A stretch of DNA of 64,000 bases, from contig CM042994.1 of the NCBI GenBank assembly GCA_023678885.1, positions 18,075,073 through 18,139,072 on the forward strand, given 5' to 3'. Origin of the DNA: Pogostemon cablin. Lineage: Eukaryota; Streptophyta; Magnoliopsida; Lamiales; Lamiaceae. The first letter of the stretch is position 1, and the number at the start of each line of letters is the position of its first letter. Positions 12,346-24,244 of this stretch are shown here, in pieces. Below the pieces are notes generated by a model. The model did not search any database and was not told the origin of the DNA. It worked only from the letters and a program-made list of their open reading frames with translations. The translations under genes were made by a program, and so were the position numbers.

Positions 12346-12455
12346 TGCATCATCGTCATCCTGCTCAATCGGCTACCGTGCGGCCAATCCAGGAAGCTTC
12401 CAGACTTGCTAATTTCGCGCCTGCCCACCAACCTGCCTACAACGCCAGGTTATAA

Positions 12456-13522
12456 CACGTGATTAATAAGTATGAAAAATGTATACCTAATATACTCTAG
12501 TATTTGGCTTATAAATCTGGATGTGTACAGAAATCCTGTTAAAATATCTTTTCCAATTGATCTATATTTCATAGAGTGGTTGTAGGCTGATATTAAAGGT
12601 AAGTGACATGCCTAGAACAGTTCAATAGTACAGCTTCTCCAAATACAAAAATGTAAGAAAGCTAGACGATTTATTACATTGATCTCTTTATAACTCTACA
12701 AGCTCTCAGATTACAGTTGAAGGGAAATTATATTCCCAGCATACTCCAAGTTGGCTGTTTCTGTTGCTAAAATATATACTTAATCAATGCAGGCAAGTAT
12801 TCTTCAAGTAACAAACCAGTTTGTTTCAAGAAATATATGATCCATATAAATCTTATCAAAGGATAATAAGTTTGATAGGGGATTGTTGGGAAAATAAAAA
12901 GTTCGGCTACACAAAATTTTTAGGTCAACAACCAAATAATCATGCAAGAAGCCTGGAGAAATGATCACTAGCACACAAAACTAAATGGACAGTGAGTAGT
13001 GGATATGTAAAGTCTACATAAAAAAAAATTACAACTCTATTATGGGAGTATTATACTAATATAATTTGAAAATTTAGATGCTTTGTTTTGTTGAGCTTAC
13101 ACTGTAGCCCGTTTAGCAGGCAGAGTGTCAGAAAATTTGTAAAACGGCTGATATATTTCAATTGATAAATTTCAATCTGATAGATATATTTCTTTTGCTA
13201 AATGTAATACTTCTCTTGAGCATCGTCGGTCCACTTTACCAGACCTTTTATGTCTATCAGTGCTGGCTGATTTCCAATGATCGTAATGAAAGTTATTTCC
13301 TTTAAAAAAAAATCCATAGTAAGCAATAATGAATGCATTCAGTTTATGAATTTTCTAAACACTATCTTTTGAAGTTCCCATTGTTAAGAAAACACATCTC
13401 TTGTACAGCTGACCAAGGTCCAAGGAGAAGGCTCCATTCAATTTCAAAAACTGGGAAGTCAACAAGAAAACAGAATCCTTAATTTCAGTGTATCTAATAA
13501 GATCGGATAGAAATCTGTAGTC
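12456..13522. other. AT-rich spacer, no recognised gene
   Basis: The spacer lies between the truncated end of copia A and the potassium-transporter relic. A minus-strand frame runs on from the relic to 13355, but its residues after 13523 no longer resemble the transporter family. I see no RNA gene or transposon end. Confidence 0.4.
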
Positions 13523-13713
13523 ATTATCATTCGCTCTACACAAAATGAACACATATTTAAGGAGAGGAATCAGCGTAAGAGTGTAGTTAATCAATGAAAG
13601 GGCACCAATAACATTCCATGAGGAGAATTGTTATAAAATACATGGAGTGGATGTTCCCAAGTCTCCTAATACAACTCCTAGACTTCGGGATGCAAGCCCC
13701 AAGATCCAAATTG
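13523..13713 (-). pseudogene. KUP/HAK/KT potassium transporter fragment
   Basis: KUP/HAK/KT proteins are multi-pass plasma-membrane or tonoplast potassium transporters. After an acceptor-like TTCTCAG, the minus strand reads SLGVVLGDLGTS, corresponding to the SLGVVYGDLGTSP signature of the first membrane segment. A single-base frame change follows, then residues resembling VFYN, and then VIGALSLINYTLTLIPLLKY followed by VFILCRANDN, which matches the second membrane segment of the family. Only about 60 residues of a usual 750-850 remain. A frame break and a stop lie between the two motifs. After RANDN the family's GEGGTFALYS sequence is absent. No other transporter exon was found nearby. I call it a broken relic, possibly carried here by a transposon. 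Confidence 0.65.
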
Positions 13714-14863
13714 CTGAGAATTTCTGTTAAACAGAGTTTGTAAAGAAAAGATTATCAACGTAATCTTCAACTACAATGTGATCCACTAAATTTAAGTGCT
13801 GACACTTAGTTAAGTTCGAAGCATGGAACATAGAAACTTTTTTATTTAAAACTTCAATTTCTACAATTTCGCTCCTCTTGGATTTTAATATCATGTTATA
13901 GGAATTGTATAAATAATTTCCCCCTTCAACCAAAAAATCTAGATCCATCTAATGTTAACGTAGCTGGCCTTGAGAATACAGTCTGCTTAGTTATCTGATT
14001 CATTGTATGGTAAAATTCTATCGATTGCCATCAAAATAATGACACTTAATAAACGACCTTCAAACTTTTGAAATTGGAACCAAGTTAAGAAAAGTACAAA
14101 AGTAATGCCAAAAAAGAAAACAAAAGATAGAGACAATCAATTGTCAAGGTTTCAAGAAAATTGAGAGTAGTAAGCCTGCAAAAATTCATAATCCATGCAT
14201 AATAAAAGCTTGCTCAAATATATGCGCTCTCATAAATTTCATGCTTCTATGTAAATATTAAATTAAGAAAACTTTGGGCTTAACCTTTTCTCTATATATT
14301 TTTAAGCCTTCCACCCTCCTCATCCATAGGTTGATAAATCTTCTGCTCCAAATCCCATAGTTTCACGGCCCTCATCAAATTCCAATTCAGAAGACATCTT
14401 CATTAGTCTAAAATCCAAAATTCGTTATTCAACTTCTCAAATCCCAAATTAAACATAACATTTGCCATAAATCTCCCAAGTAAGAATGAAACGAGAAGGA
14501 AGAATTTGATCAATACCTCAAAAATTTAATGGCCACTGCATTGGATGATGCATTAGGCTATAGCTGGATCATTTCTGAAATTCAACCTCTAAACTCTGCT
14601 TCAAGCTCGAATTTCCATCAAGGACAAGGCAGTTTCTCTGCATGCCACACATTAGAGGCCACCAAGAGAAACAACTTTGTTGCTTTTACTCTCACTTCCC
14701 AAAGAGGCGCTGCGGCGCCAAAAGTGAAAACAAGTCCTCTTTTAATAATTTGCATGTCTTATAATTTTGTATTGATTTGAAATGCATTTGGAATAATAAA
14801 TAAGTCAGTAGCGTTCATCAATAATGAGTAATTGTGCGTGAAGAAAAAGAAAAAACCAAAGAT
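13714..14863. other. spacer with no assigned gene
   Basis: This holds a few open frames of 60-85 codons (for example minus 13727-13948 and plus 14529-14780) without any motif I recognise. A minus-strand stretch at 14290-14520 has the base composition of an untranslated leader and could be the old 5' part of the transporter relic. That is inference only. Confidence 0.3.
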
Positions 14864-15081
14864 CACAAGGCAAAACAACATTGATTCAAAAACCCAAATA
14901 AATATTAGTTCAACCAAATACACTTTTAAACTAACTTATTTAAGACATTAACACAAGGCAAAACAACATTGGTTCAAAAACCCAAATAAATATTAGTTCA
15001 ACCAAATACACTTTTAAACTAACTTATTTAAGAATTAGTTCAACCAAATACACTTTTAAACTAACTTATTTAAGACATTAC
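14864..15081. repeat. local direct repeat, about 88 bp, 2.5 copies
   Basis: The unit CACAAGGCAAAACAACATTG ... TTATTTAAGACATTAA occurs at about 14864 and again at about 14952. A shorter third copy of its last half starts at about 15031 (ATTAGTTCAACCAAATACAC). The copies are almost identical. The array lies immediately downstream of the stop codon of the F-box gene, probably in its 3' untranslated or flanking region. Confidence 0.85.
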
Positions 15082-15109
15082 AACGTATTAGACAATAAAT
15101 AGCCCAAAC

Positions 15110-17050
15110 TCATGATTCTCCTAAACTTAACAGGCTGCTCTTATGGACTTTGGGTATGGAATAGTGGGGTAATTTATGAATTGATTCAATTTCATGTGAA
15201 TGAAGATTGTAAGAAATCCAGGTTGTCAGTAACCTGGAAACAATAAAGACAATCAACCCTGGGTATTCTAACCAACCAACTGGATCGAGAGAACAATGAT
15301 CCAGGCCCAGGATACATTTAAGTCTGATGCTTTGACCTCTCAAGTCGATCCCAGGCATCTTTCTCCATTCTCCAGTTTCTGCTTTCATCTCCCAAACTTC
15401 CCACAATAATTCTTCAAGGGCCGTCAAGAACATGCATAGACACCTCCCTGTGCTTATAAAATACTTCTTCATTATTTCTATTCCACTGATCTTTGGAATA
15501 GGAATCATTGTGAAAACTTCAGTATCAACATTCAAACTAAAAACATGAGTGCGACCAGCCCAATGCATAAAACCTTCAGTCATTAACGGGTTTTTACGGA
15601 GATCGATTGGATAAAACGGGACGGGTAAGTGATTGATTTGAACATTCCTCCAGTACTTGTCAACTCCAACTGTTAATATGTAACACTGCAATAACTTCGA
15701 CTTTTCACACGCATATACAAGGACCACTTTAAACTCCATGGAAGCTGTGGCGTAACCTAAGCCGAAACAACAAACCCGCCCATCTTTGTAAAATGCCGGG
15801 ATGATACAGCGTTGCCTCGCTGCAGGATTTAAAATATAAAAAGAGTGTCTTCGATGGTACTCCAGTATCAAACCATTACAACTCACACTGAAGTTGAGTT
15901 TGACTTCGAAGCGGCACTTATATGTCTCAACCTTCCCCATTGCTGAAGGTTTAACAACAAAGATTGGATGTTTGCATGGGAACAAAATGCCATATCTACT
16001 GTGCTGAAGATGTTCATTTACGAAAGCTTGGGTCTGGATCATAAGTACCACTTCCTACATACAACTCTTGCCTGCTCAAAAATATATTGAGCTGGGAGAT
16101 GTGCAAGTACTGTGAACATCATATCGTCCGACAAAGACTCTAGGATTGTTGCAACCTTTTTGCATTTCTTGAAGGGCTGACTTCTGCGATGCACAGGCAT
16201 CATCTGCATTTCAACAAATGAACTAGTTTAAAATACAATATAAAATGTGTTCACTCAATTGTTTCAATATTCGCTTTAAACCAAACTATCAGAGGTAGTT
16301 GTCAAATAAAAGGGGACCTACAACTTAACAAATTGCGCATAATAAAATTGAGGTAACACCTAAATTAACTTCATAACCACAGAAATATCCATCTTAAAGG
16401 TAAAATGACATGAACATGTTCATCATGGGAACACGAAGGTCCTAACTTTACCTTAAGATACATCTTATCCTTAAACAGATATCTTATACAGGAGACCAAG
16501 AGACATTTTTAGTCCTTTATTTTATCATCTACAATTTTATCCTAATTGGCTAATTCATTATTGCAACTTTAACATGATTCGATTCTTCATTATCCATAAA
16601 CATTCTTTTCATTAATTTATTTTTAGTGAAGCCATTGGAAAATTTAATTTTCACCTAATAAATTTATAAGCTTTCAATTCTTTATTTTATCCATAATAAA
16701 CTTCTATCCTTTATTTTGAACATAATAATAAAAATATAACTTATAACTTGCAAAAGCATTTATGTTTAACTAGCTCATACAAACACACTCAATAGTTGAG
16801 AATAAAGTGGGATTAGTATAATGTCTATAAAAAAAAATTCTGGAAAATCTGGAAGAGCACCAAAAGGTAAGCCAAATTTATGAGTTCGGCTTCAGACAGA
16901 AGATGTATGGAACAAGCTTACCTCCGTGTTTTGGTTTTCTTCCTCTTTATCTGTCATTGGAGTAGTTGAATCAGCCTTCAGCCCACAGTCACTGCCATGG
17001 CGACCATATGGTGGTGGAAGGACAGCTTGCGGTGGAGAGTTTATTGCCAT
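15110..17050 (-). pseudogene. F-box protein gene with F-box-associated domain, one frameshift
   Basis: F-box proteins are substrate-recognition subunits of SCF ubiquitin ligases; the F-box binds SKP1 and the C-terminal part binds the target. Exon 1 (16922-17050) starts MAINSPPQAVLPPPYGRHG and runs 43 codons to a perfect GAG|GTAAGC donor. Exon 2 starts at 16203 after ...AAATGCAG, in the same phase. It carries the F-box (LSDDMMFTVLAHLPAQYIFE, then VCRKWY) and then about 310 residues resembling the F-box-associated region (for example SCNGLILEY and YILNPAARQ), ending at 15110. Between VCRKWY (about 16034) and MIQTQAFVNEH the frame shifts by one base and the F-box frame hits a stop. One base therefore separates an intact gene of about 410 codons from this broken one. 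The break could be a true mutation or an assembly error. The intron is 16204-16921. Copia element E lies 333 bases upstream of the ATG. Confidence 0.7.
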
Positions 17051-17382
17051 TTAAATTAACAAGTCTTATCAAAATAGAAAATACAATGAGCTTCAATCTT
17101 ATTCAAAAGCAAACAAAAATAAATAAATAAATCAGCTGATTATCTATTGACGCCAATAGTTAATGGTAAAGTGCCTTGAACAACAGTTTTCCAAAAATAT
17201 ACATTCATAACACAAACTTTATTAGATAAACTAGCTTTACCGATATGAAATGAGTTTTTCAAAAAGCAATAAATTTAATAGATATCACAAAAGAATGAAT
17301 AACTGCATTTGAGGAACTAATCATCCTTACGGGAACAAGAATAAAATTGGATGAAACAATTTAATATAAGACATACCAATTT

Positions 17383-18026
17383 TGTTATGAATTCAACACC
17401 ACACGACGATGAAGAATAACAATCTTACAGCAATAAACTTGATAATTCAACTCTAACTAATGTGGTGTATGTATGTGAAATGATCAGAAAACTTAAACTT
17501 GAAATATGAAGACAAGAATTATAGTGGTTCGATCATGTTGATCTACATCCACTTCTTGAGAGAAGAATTCACTAAACGAAAATGAAGATCACAATTACAA
17601 GCATACAAGCATACTAAAAACCCTAATTCTTCTTAAGCTTGTTTCTAACTTATGAGTGAAGGAGATGTGTTGATCATGATTATTAGCTTGACAGTTCTTC
17701 AACTTATATAGATGTATGTCTATCGAGTAGAATCCTTCCCATCCAAACACAAAACGCATCTCCCAATCAGTTGTAACCAACTGATGAAAACTGATGCAAC
17801 CAATTCAGTTGCAACCAACTGATATTCCAACTTCTACCTTCAGTCATCTGATGCTTCTTGTTGCTGCGTTTTCAATGATCAAACTTGATCTAATGGTCTT
17901 CACTTACTATCCTTTCATTGCTTAATCAACCAATGATCAACCTCCATGTGGTACACTTCTAACTTCCACCATACATACACATTCATGCATTCTGCAATAT
18001 GCATGTGCATGGTCTATATCACCACA
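17383..18026 (-). repeat. 3' LTR of copia element E
   Basis: It runs TGTTATGAATTC... to ...TATATCACCACA on the plus strand and is almost identical to 22205-22845. I count two substitutions (near 17470 and 17847) and one 3-base indel (an extra ACG near 17404). The inner side reads ATTCTCCACCTTAGACC, which on the minus strand is a purine-rich tract (AAGGTGGAGAAT) as expected next to a 3' LTR. Confidence 0.92.
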
Positions 18027-18116
18027 ATTCTCCACCTTAGACCTTGCATCTTCATGTTAGCTTTATCTTCTCCACCTTACTGCTTTTATAAGGAGCAGCA
18101 ACCTTTTCTTCTCTAT

Positions 18117-21100
18117 TTAATTCAATAGAATCAAGTGCTTACACAACTCAAACTTCTGAGCTGGTAAGGCTTTTGTAAACATGTCTGCAGGGTTGTCATG
18201 TGTCTTGATCTTTCTGACACTTACTACTCCCTTGTCTATCATGTCTCTTATGAAATATAACCTTACATCAATGTGTTTGGTTCTTTCATGATATCCTTGA
18301 TGCTTGGAGAGATGCACTGCACTCTGATTATCACAATGTACTTCAACTGACTCTTGTTCAATCCCAAACTCACTCAAGATACCAATCAGCCACACTCCTT
18401 CTTTGATTGCTTCTGTCAGTGCAACAAATTCTGCCTCAGTAGTTGACAAGGCCACTATATGTTGATGAGTTGCTTTCCAACTTACTGCAGTTCCAAACAA
18501 ATTGAACACATAACCAGTGAGAGACTTTCTTGTGTCAAGATTTGCTGCATAATCAGAATCAACATATCCAACTACTGCCTTATCCCATGTTGCTTTTTTC
18601 TGAAATTCCAATCCTGTTGTGATGGTTCCTTTAACATACCTCAGTGCCCATTTTACTGTATCCCAATGAACAAGACCAGGATCACTCATAAACCTACTGA
18701 TCACACTCATCACATAAGCTAAATCTGGTCTACAGCATACCATAGCATACATCAGACTGCCCACTGCACTTGCATATGGTATTTTACCCATTTCAAACCT
18801 TTCTTTATCTGTTTGAGGTCCTTGAACAGATGACAGACTTACACCTTGTTTAACTGGTACTGATGCACTCTTACAAAGATTCATATTATACCTCTTTAGC
18901 ACTTTATCCAAGTATGACTCTTGAAACAACCTTAATACCCCAGCTGTTCTGTTTCTTTCTATCTGCATTCCAAGTATCATCCTTGCCTCTCCAAGATCTT
19001 TCATGTCAAACTCTTTTCTCAAAGTATCCTTTACTGAATTGATTCCCATCATATCTCTACAAGCTATCAGTATATCATCTACATATAGTAGAAGATAAGT
19101 ATAGCTTCCTTTATCACATCTTATGTATACACAGCTATCATACATGCTTCTGTCAAAACCATTTGAAGTAATGTACTCATCAAACCTAAGATACCACTGT
19201 CTTGGACTTTGCTTCAGACCATATAATGATTTAAGTAATAGACAAGCCTTTGAGTCTGCTACTTGTAGATTAATTCCCTCAGGAATCTTCATATAAATCT
19301 TCTCATCTAAATTTCCATGTAAGAAAGCTGTTGTTACATCCATTTGATGTAATTCCAAGTCCAACTGAGTAACTAATGACAGCAGAATCCTTATTGAGCA
19401 ATGTTTAACCACTGGTGAAAAGATTTCATTATAATCTACACCTTCTTGCTGTGAAAAACCTCTTGCTACAAGCCTTGCTTTAAATCTAATTCCTCCTTCC
19501 TTGCTAGTAACTGGTTTCTTCTTGTATATCCACTTACAACCTACAAGTTTCTGATTGGCAGGCCTGTCAACAATCATCCATGTATTATTCCTTTTTAATG
19601 ATTGCAACTCCTCTTCCATAGCATCTAACCAATGCATACTTTCTTTACTTGAAACTGCTTCTGAGTATGTTCTAGGTTCATAGACATCAACATCTGATGC
19701 TACAAACAATGCATATGATACAGTGTCTGCCTCTATGTACCTTATAGGTGTTTTGATCTGCCTTCTCAACCTATCTCTAACCAACTGATAGCTACTTAGA
19801 GTCCTTCTTTCATTTGAATCAGATGACTCAGTCCTCTCTTCAGCAGCAATTCCTTCATGTACACTATCTTCTCCTTGATCTTGACCATGTAGTACAATTG
19901 TTTTATCATCATGCTCCACCTCAAACTCACACTTATCAGTAGTTACCAACTTATCAGATCCTCTTTCCAACAAAGGCATTCTTCCTTCATTAAATGTCAC
20001 ATCTCTACTAACTATGAACTTGTTATTCTCATAACACCATAGTCTGTACCCTTTTACCTCTTTAGGATAGCCAACTAGCACACACTTAACTGCTCTAGGA
20101 TCTAACTTATCTTATTTCTGTTGTGAATACACCAGACATCCTATAATCCTCAGTTGACTGTAGTCTGGTACTCTTCCAGACCATACTTCTTCAGGTGGTT
20201 TAAACTTGAGTGTTGTGCATGGTGATAGATTAATCAAATAGGCTGCAGTAGATACTAACTCACCCCAGAAACCCTTAGAGAAACCTCCACTGCTCATCAT
20301 ACACCTAACTCTTGCAAGAAGTGTCTGATTCATTCTTTCAGCCACTCCATTTTGCTGTGGTGTACCTGGTACTGTCTTGTGCCTCTTAATACCTTTTTCT
20401 TGACAAAACTTATTGAATTCATGTGACACAAATTCAAGACCATTGTCTGTTCTTAAGCACTTGATCTTGTTTCCAGTTTGTAGCTCTACTTCTGTCAACC
20501 ATACCTTAAAAACTGATAGTGCTTCATCCTTTGTTTTCAGAATTTTAATCCACACTTTTCTTGAATAATCATCAATGAATGAGATGAAGTATTTCCCACC
20601 TCCTATTGTTGAAGTCTTGGAAGGCCCCCAAAGATCTGAGTGAACATATTCCAACCTAGCTTTGGTATTATGCTCAGCTGTACCAAACTTCAACCTCTTA
20701 GCTTTTCCTAATATACAAGCCTCACATTGATCTAACTTACATGTTGAACTGATCTCAAGTAACTTCTGTCTTGCAAGTTCTTGTAAACCTCTTTCACTTA
20801 TATGACCAAGCCTCCCATGCCAAACATTAACACTACTCTCATCCTTAGTTGTATTACTTTGTCCAGTCACAACTGAACCATCCAAGAAGTACAGATCAGA
20901 CCTCTTGAATCCTTTAACAACTACTGACTTTCCTTTTATGACAGCAAGTGTATCTCCTTTCAAATGGCATTCATAACCTTGAGAAACTAGCATTCCAAGA
21001 GATATTAAATTCCTCCTTAAGCTTGGTACATATCTAACATTGTTCAACATTCTGACTTTTCCATCAAACATTTTAAGTTTGACAGAACCAATTCCAACAA

Positions 21101-22130
21101 TCTTACAAGTATGGTCATCACCTAGCATTACTGATCCTTCATCTTGTGACCTCAATTCAGTAAACCAGTCCTTTCTTGATGTCATATGAAAAGTACATCC
21201 AGAATCCATAACCCACTCTTCTGAGACTGAATTAGAACTCACAGACATTGCTTCAATGAAATCAGAATCTGTAGCATCATGATTAGTTATTACCTGATTT
21301 GCATGAGGCCTTTTATTTCCTCTCCTTTCAGCTATTACCTTTGCTACCATTGCTTTCCATTTGTAACATTGCTTCTTATAATGTCCTGGTTTATTGCAGT
21401 GGAAACAATTCTTGTTTTCTTCTTCAACTGCTGGTGCACTATGATTCTTTTCAGGCTTCCTCTTATCAACCTCACTCTTACTATTCTTGTTGTTCTTATT
21501 CCACTGGTTTTGTTTCCTCACTGTCAATCCTTCTGCATTTGCTTGTTGCTCTGGATTCTTGTGAAGTACCTTTGCCTTGACTGCCAACAACACTTGCTCA
21601 AGGGTGATTGATTCAGCATTAGCAAACAATAAAGTATCTCTCAATCCTTCAAAAGACTTTGGAAGTGCTGACATGAGGATGACTGCCTTATCTTCAGTTG
21701 ACAGAGCCACATCTATGTTTTCTAAGTCATCTATAATCTTGTTAAACTCATCTAACTGACCAATTATAGACTTATCTTCTGATACCTTGAAGGAGTATAA
21801 CTTCTGCTTCATGTACAAACGGTTTGCCAAACTTTTAACCATGTACAACTCCTCCAATTTCTTCCAAACTCCTCTTGCAGTAGATTCTTTAGAGATTTCC
21901 CTTAGAGCCTTATCACCAAGACACAGGATGAGAGCACTTCTGGCCTTGATTTGTTGTTCTTGATCTGCTGCAAGACCAGCAACACCAGCTCCTGCAATCT
22001 GATTTTCTGGCAATGGCTTAATAGCATCTGACAGACCTTGTTGAACCAAGATGGCTTCCATCTTCATCCTCCACAGACTGAAGTCTGCCTTCTCTGTGAA
22101 TTTTTCAATATCAAACTTTGTGGTAACCAT
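18117..22130 (-). pseudogene. gag-pol polyprotein of copia element E with one in-frame stop
   Basis: The frame covers 1338 codons including both stops. The first part (22130-20112) has gag starting MVTTKFDIEKFTEKADFSLW, a zinc knuckle at residues 242-255 (C-x2-C-x4-H-x4-C), a protease DSG at 309-311, an integrase zinc motif (H438, H443, C469, C472) and the integrase triad D499, D562, E598 with 35 residues between the last two. TAA is codon 673 (20114-20112). The same frame then continues without any shift (DKLDPRAVKC..., 20111-18117) through reverse transcriptase (QMDV, then YVDD) and RNase H (DSDYA), ending ADMFTKALPAQKFELCKHL and a short tail. The split is a single nonsense codon between integrase and reverse transcriptase; both halves are otherwise open. 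It probably cannot make pol unless the stop is read through. That is inference. Confidence 0.92.
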
Positions 22131-22186
22131 TTGATCTTCTTCTTCTCCACTGAGTCTTCTTCTTCTTCTTCTTCTGATTTGGCCTT

Positions 22187-22203
22187 CCCACAGACGGCGC
22201 CAA
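22187..22203 (-). other. primer-binding site of copia element E
   Basis: Directly inside the 5' LTR the minus strand reads TTGGCGCCGTCTGTGGG. It is not the usual copia initiator-Met site (TGGTATCAGAGC). The first nine or so bases, TGGCGCCGT, complement a tRNA 3' end in ACGGCGCCA, as in tRNA-Asp. The rest does not match tRNA-Asp as I remember it, so the primer tRNA is uncertain. Confidence 0.6.
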
Positions 22204-22204
22204 T

Positions 22205-22845
22205 TGTTATGAATTCAACACCACACGATGAAGAATAACAATCTTACAGCAATAAACTTGATAATTCAACTCTAACTAATGTGGTGTATGCATGTGAAAT
22301 GATCAGAAAACTTAAACTTGAAATATGAAGACAAGAATTATAGTGGTTCGATCATGTTGATCTACATCCACTTCTTGAGAGAAGAATTCACTAAACGAAA
22401 ATGAAGATCACAATTACAAGCATACAAGCATACTAAAAACCCTAATTCTTCTTAAGCTTGTTTCTAACTTATGAGTGAAGGAGATGTGTTGATCATGATT
22501 ATTAGCTTGACAGTTCTTCAACTTATATAGATGTATGTCTATCGAGTAGAATCCTTCCCATCCAAACACAAAACGCATCTCCCAATCAGTTGTAACCAAC
22601 TGATGAAAACTGATGCAACCAATTCAGTTGCAACCAACTGATATTCCAACTTCTACCTTCAGTCAACTGATGCTTCTTGTTGCTGCGTTTTCAATGATCA
22701 AACTTGATCTAATGGTCTTCACTTACTATCCTTTCATTGCTTAATCAACCAATGATCAACCTCCATGTGGTACACTTCTAACTTCCACCATACATACACA
22801 TTCATGCATTCTGCAATATGCATGTGCATGGTCTATATCACCACA
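22205..22845 (-). repeat. 5' LTR of copia element E
   Basis: Partner of 17383-18026. On the minus strand it starts TGTGGTGATATAGACC and ends GAATTCATAACA, with proper TG...CA ends. The start codon of gag follows 75 bases inside it. Confidence 0.92.
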
Positions 22846-23879
22846 ACTATAAAACAATTGGTCACTCAAGCTCAATAAGCTACGCAATGAAGAACTTTCA
22901 TGGGATAATTTGAGGAAAGACTAACCTCCACAGATTTCTCAACCAGAGTTACAATAATTGAGAACTTTAAAAGGCAGTGACCTGTAAAATGTCATGAGAA
23001 ATAATCCATTTCATGAGGATCATAGACACAAAGAAACAACATTATTGTATCAAGGTTTACATTTTAATTACATTCTTCTGAAAGAAAGATTAGCAACTAG
23101 CTTTTGAATTTCCACATCTTAGGACTTGACATAAGATTTATCTATGAATATTGAAAAGTAGAGGTATGAGGCGACATTTATAGAGGGAGACAATGAATAC
23201 CAAGTAACAACTACAAAGAAAGAAATCAAGGAATGGATGCCATAAAGGCTGAACTATCAGATCCAGCCAGGAGAGTATGCAAGTAGTATTTGCATCCTGC
23301 TATCCAGTTTGCTGGACATAACTCAATCTGCCTCCATCAACTCCAGGCAACGGACGACATGCGTTAGGATATCCGCTCTAGTTTCCTTTCAGAAGTTCCC
23401 TTTTTTCCTAGAAACAAGGCTATTCCATTTAACCTTCTCAAATGTTCCTTTTCATTTCAGATTAGTATTATTCAAGTGAAATCCTAAGAACTGAAAAAAA
23501 TTCAGAACTTGAGCGTTATCTAGGACAGAGGTGCTCTGCGCGTGCTCCCAAGCATTGGCCATTTGAGGTTTACTGTTACACCTCTGCAATATAAATGCAG
23601 GATATTGATTTGTTGGTAGTTGATAAGTACTAACTTAAACTCTCTCCCATTAAACTAGTTAAGTTCTTTAGCATTATAATTGTTGATCAAGAAAAGGTAT
23701 CACTATAATCCATCCCCAAAAGATTAGATCTTTTTACACATGTATTCAACACTGACCAAAATCAACTCCAGACATAACCACAAGAGACCCCAGAAAATGA
23801 AATCTATGTTCAGAATCTCGAAAGACTAGTCACAATCAACGAGCACCACCACATATTTACAGCAAACAGAAAATTAATG
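22846..23879. other. spacer, perhaps intron of the F-box transcription unit
   Basis: No coding frame or repeat family was recognised. Its position, between the retrotransposon and the GC-rich segment at 23880-24055, would fit a 5' intron of the F-box gene before element E inserted. I see no decisive splice evidence. Confidence 0.3.
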
Positions 23880-24055
23880 TAAAAAAAGGTGTAATCCAGA
23901 TTTAGAGAGAGTATTCGCCAAGAAGAACAAAGAAGGAGAACAAATTTGAGAACAGCGGAATCAGGGCAAGCCCCCGTGATACGTCGGAGCGGCCAGATTT
24001 GACTGGCGGAGGCGAGGCGGCAGTCCGACGACCTTTTTCTTCTTTCTACAAAAAT
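23880..24055 (-). other. possible 5' untranslated exon or promoter-proximal segment
   Basis: On the minus strand this moderately GC-rich piece (GTCGTCGGACTGCCGCCTCG ... GGCGAATACTCTCTCTAAATC) stands out from the AT-rich flanks. It has the CT-rich look of a plant 5' leader. The nearest start codon downstream on this strand belonging to a recognised host gene is that of the F-box gene. The link is inference. Confidence 0.25.
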
Positions 24056-24244
24056 CCCAATCTTCCAAATTTACCAGACCTACAAATCAACCTACGTGTG
24101 TGTCTATATATAATATATTCTTAATTTTAACAATTATTTTATAAATATATTCTATATCTTAATTATAGTAATTTACTTAATTAATATATTTATTATATAT
24201 TTTAATTTTAACTAGTAGAATATATTAGAATATAGTATATCTTA

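Larger units (their letters stand above)
6302..12450 (-). mobile_element. Ty1/copia element A, decayed, no 5' LTR
   Basis: From the 3' LTR outward the order is polypurine tract (7498-7518), remains of RNase H and reverse transcriptase (about 7560-8900), integrase remains (about 9300-9800), gag remains (about 10420-10650), a leader block conserved with B and C (about 10920-11690), then a GC-rich leader to about 12450. No reading frame longer than about 100 codons survives. The assignment rests on nucleotide similarity to the better-preserved element B. Beyond 12450 the sequence turns into unrelated AT-rich DNA with no second LTR, so the element is truncated at its 5' side. Confidence 0.7.
17383..22845 (-). 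mobile_element. Ty1/copia LTR retrotransposon E, nearly intact and young
   Basis: The element is 5463 bp, with 644- and 641-bp LTRs, a primer-binding site next to the 5' LTR (22187-22203), one long gag-pol frame and a polypurine tract. Domain order is gag, protease, integrase, reverse transcriptase, RNase H, which is the copia order. The protein resembles the Tnt1/Tork type. LTR divergence is well under 1%, so insertion is recent. The immediate flanks, AATTT on the left and ACTAT on the right, are not an obvious 5-bp target duplication, which is unexpected for such a young copy. It lies in the 5' region of the F-box gene, in the same orientation. Confidence 0.93.

Noticed and set aside
11685..12455. 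Plus-strand frames with repeated DLPAEVAG or similar residues
   Set aside because: Translation of the GGTCGAATT motif field. The periodic residues mirror DNA repeats and there is no start context or conserved domain.
21279..21759. Plus-strand frames of 60-110 codons within element E
   Set aside because: Antisense shadows of the gag-pol frame on the minus strand.
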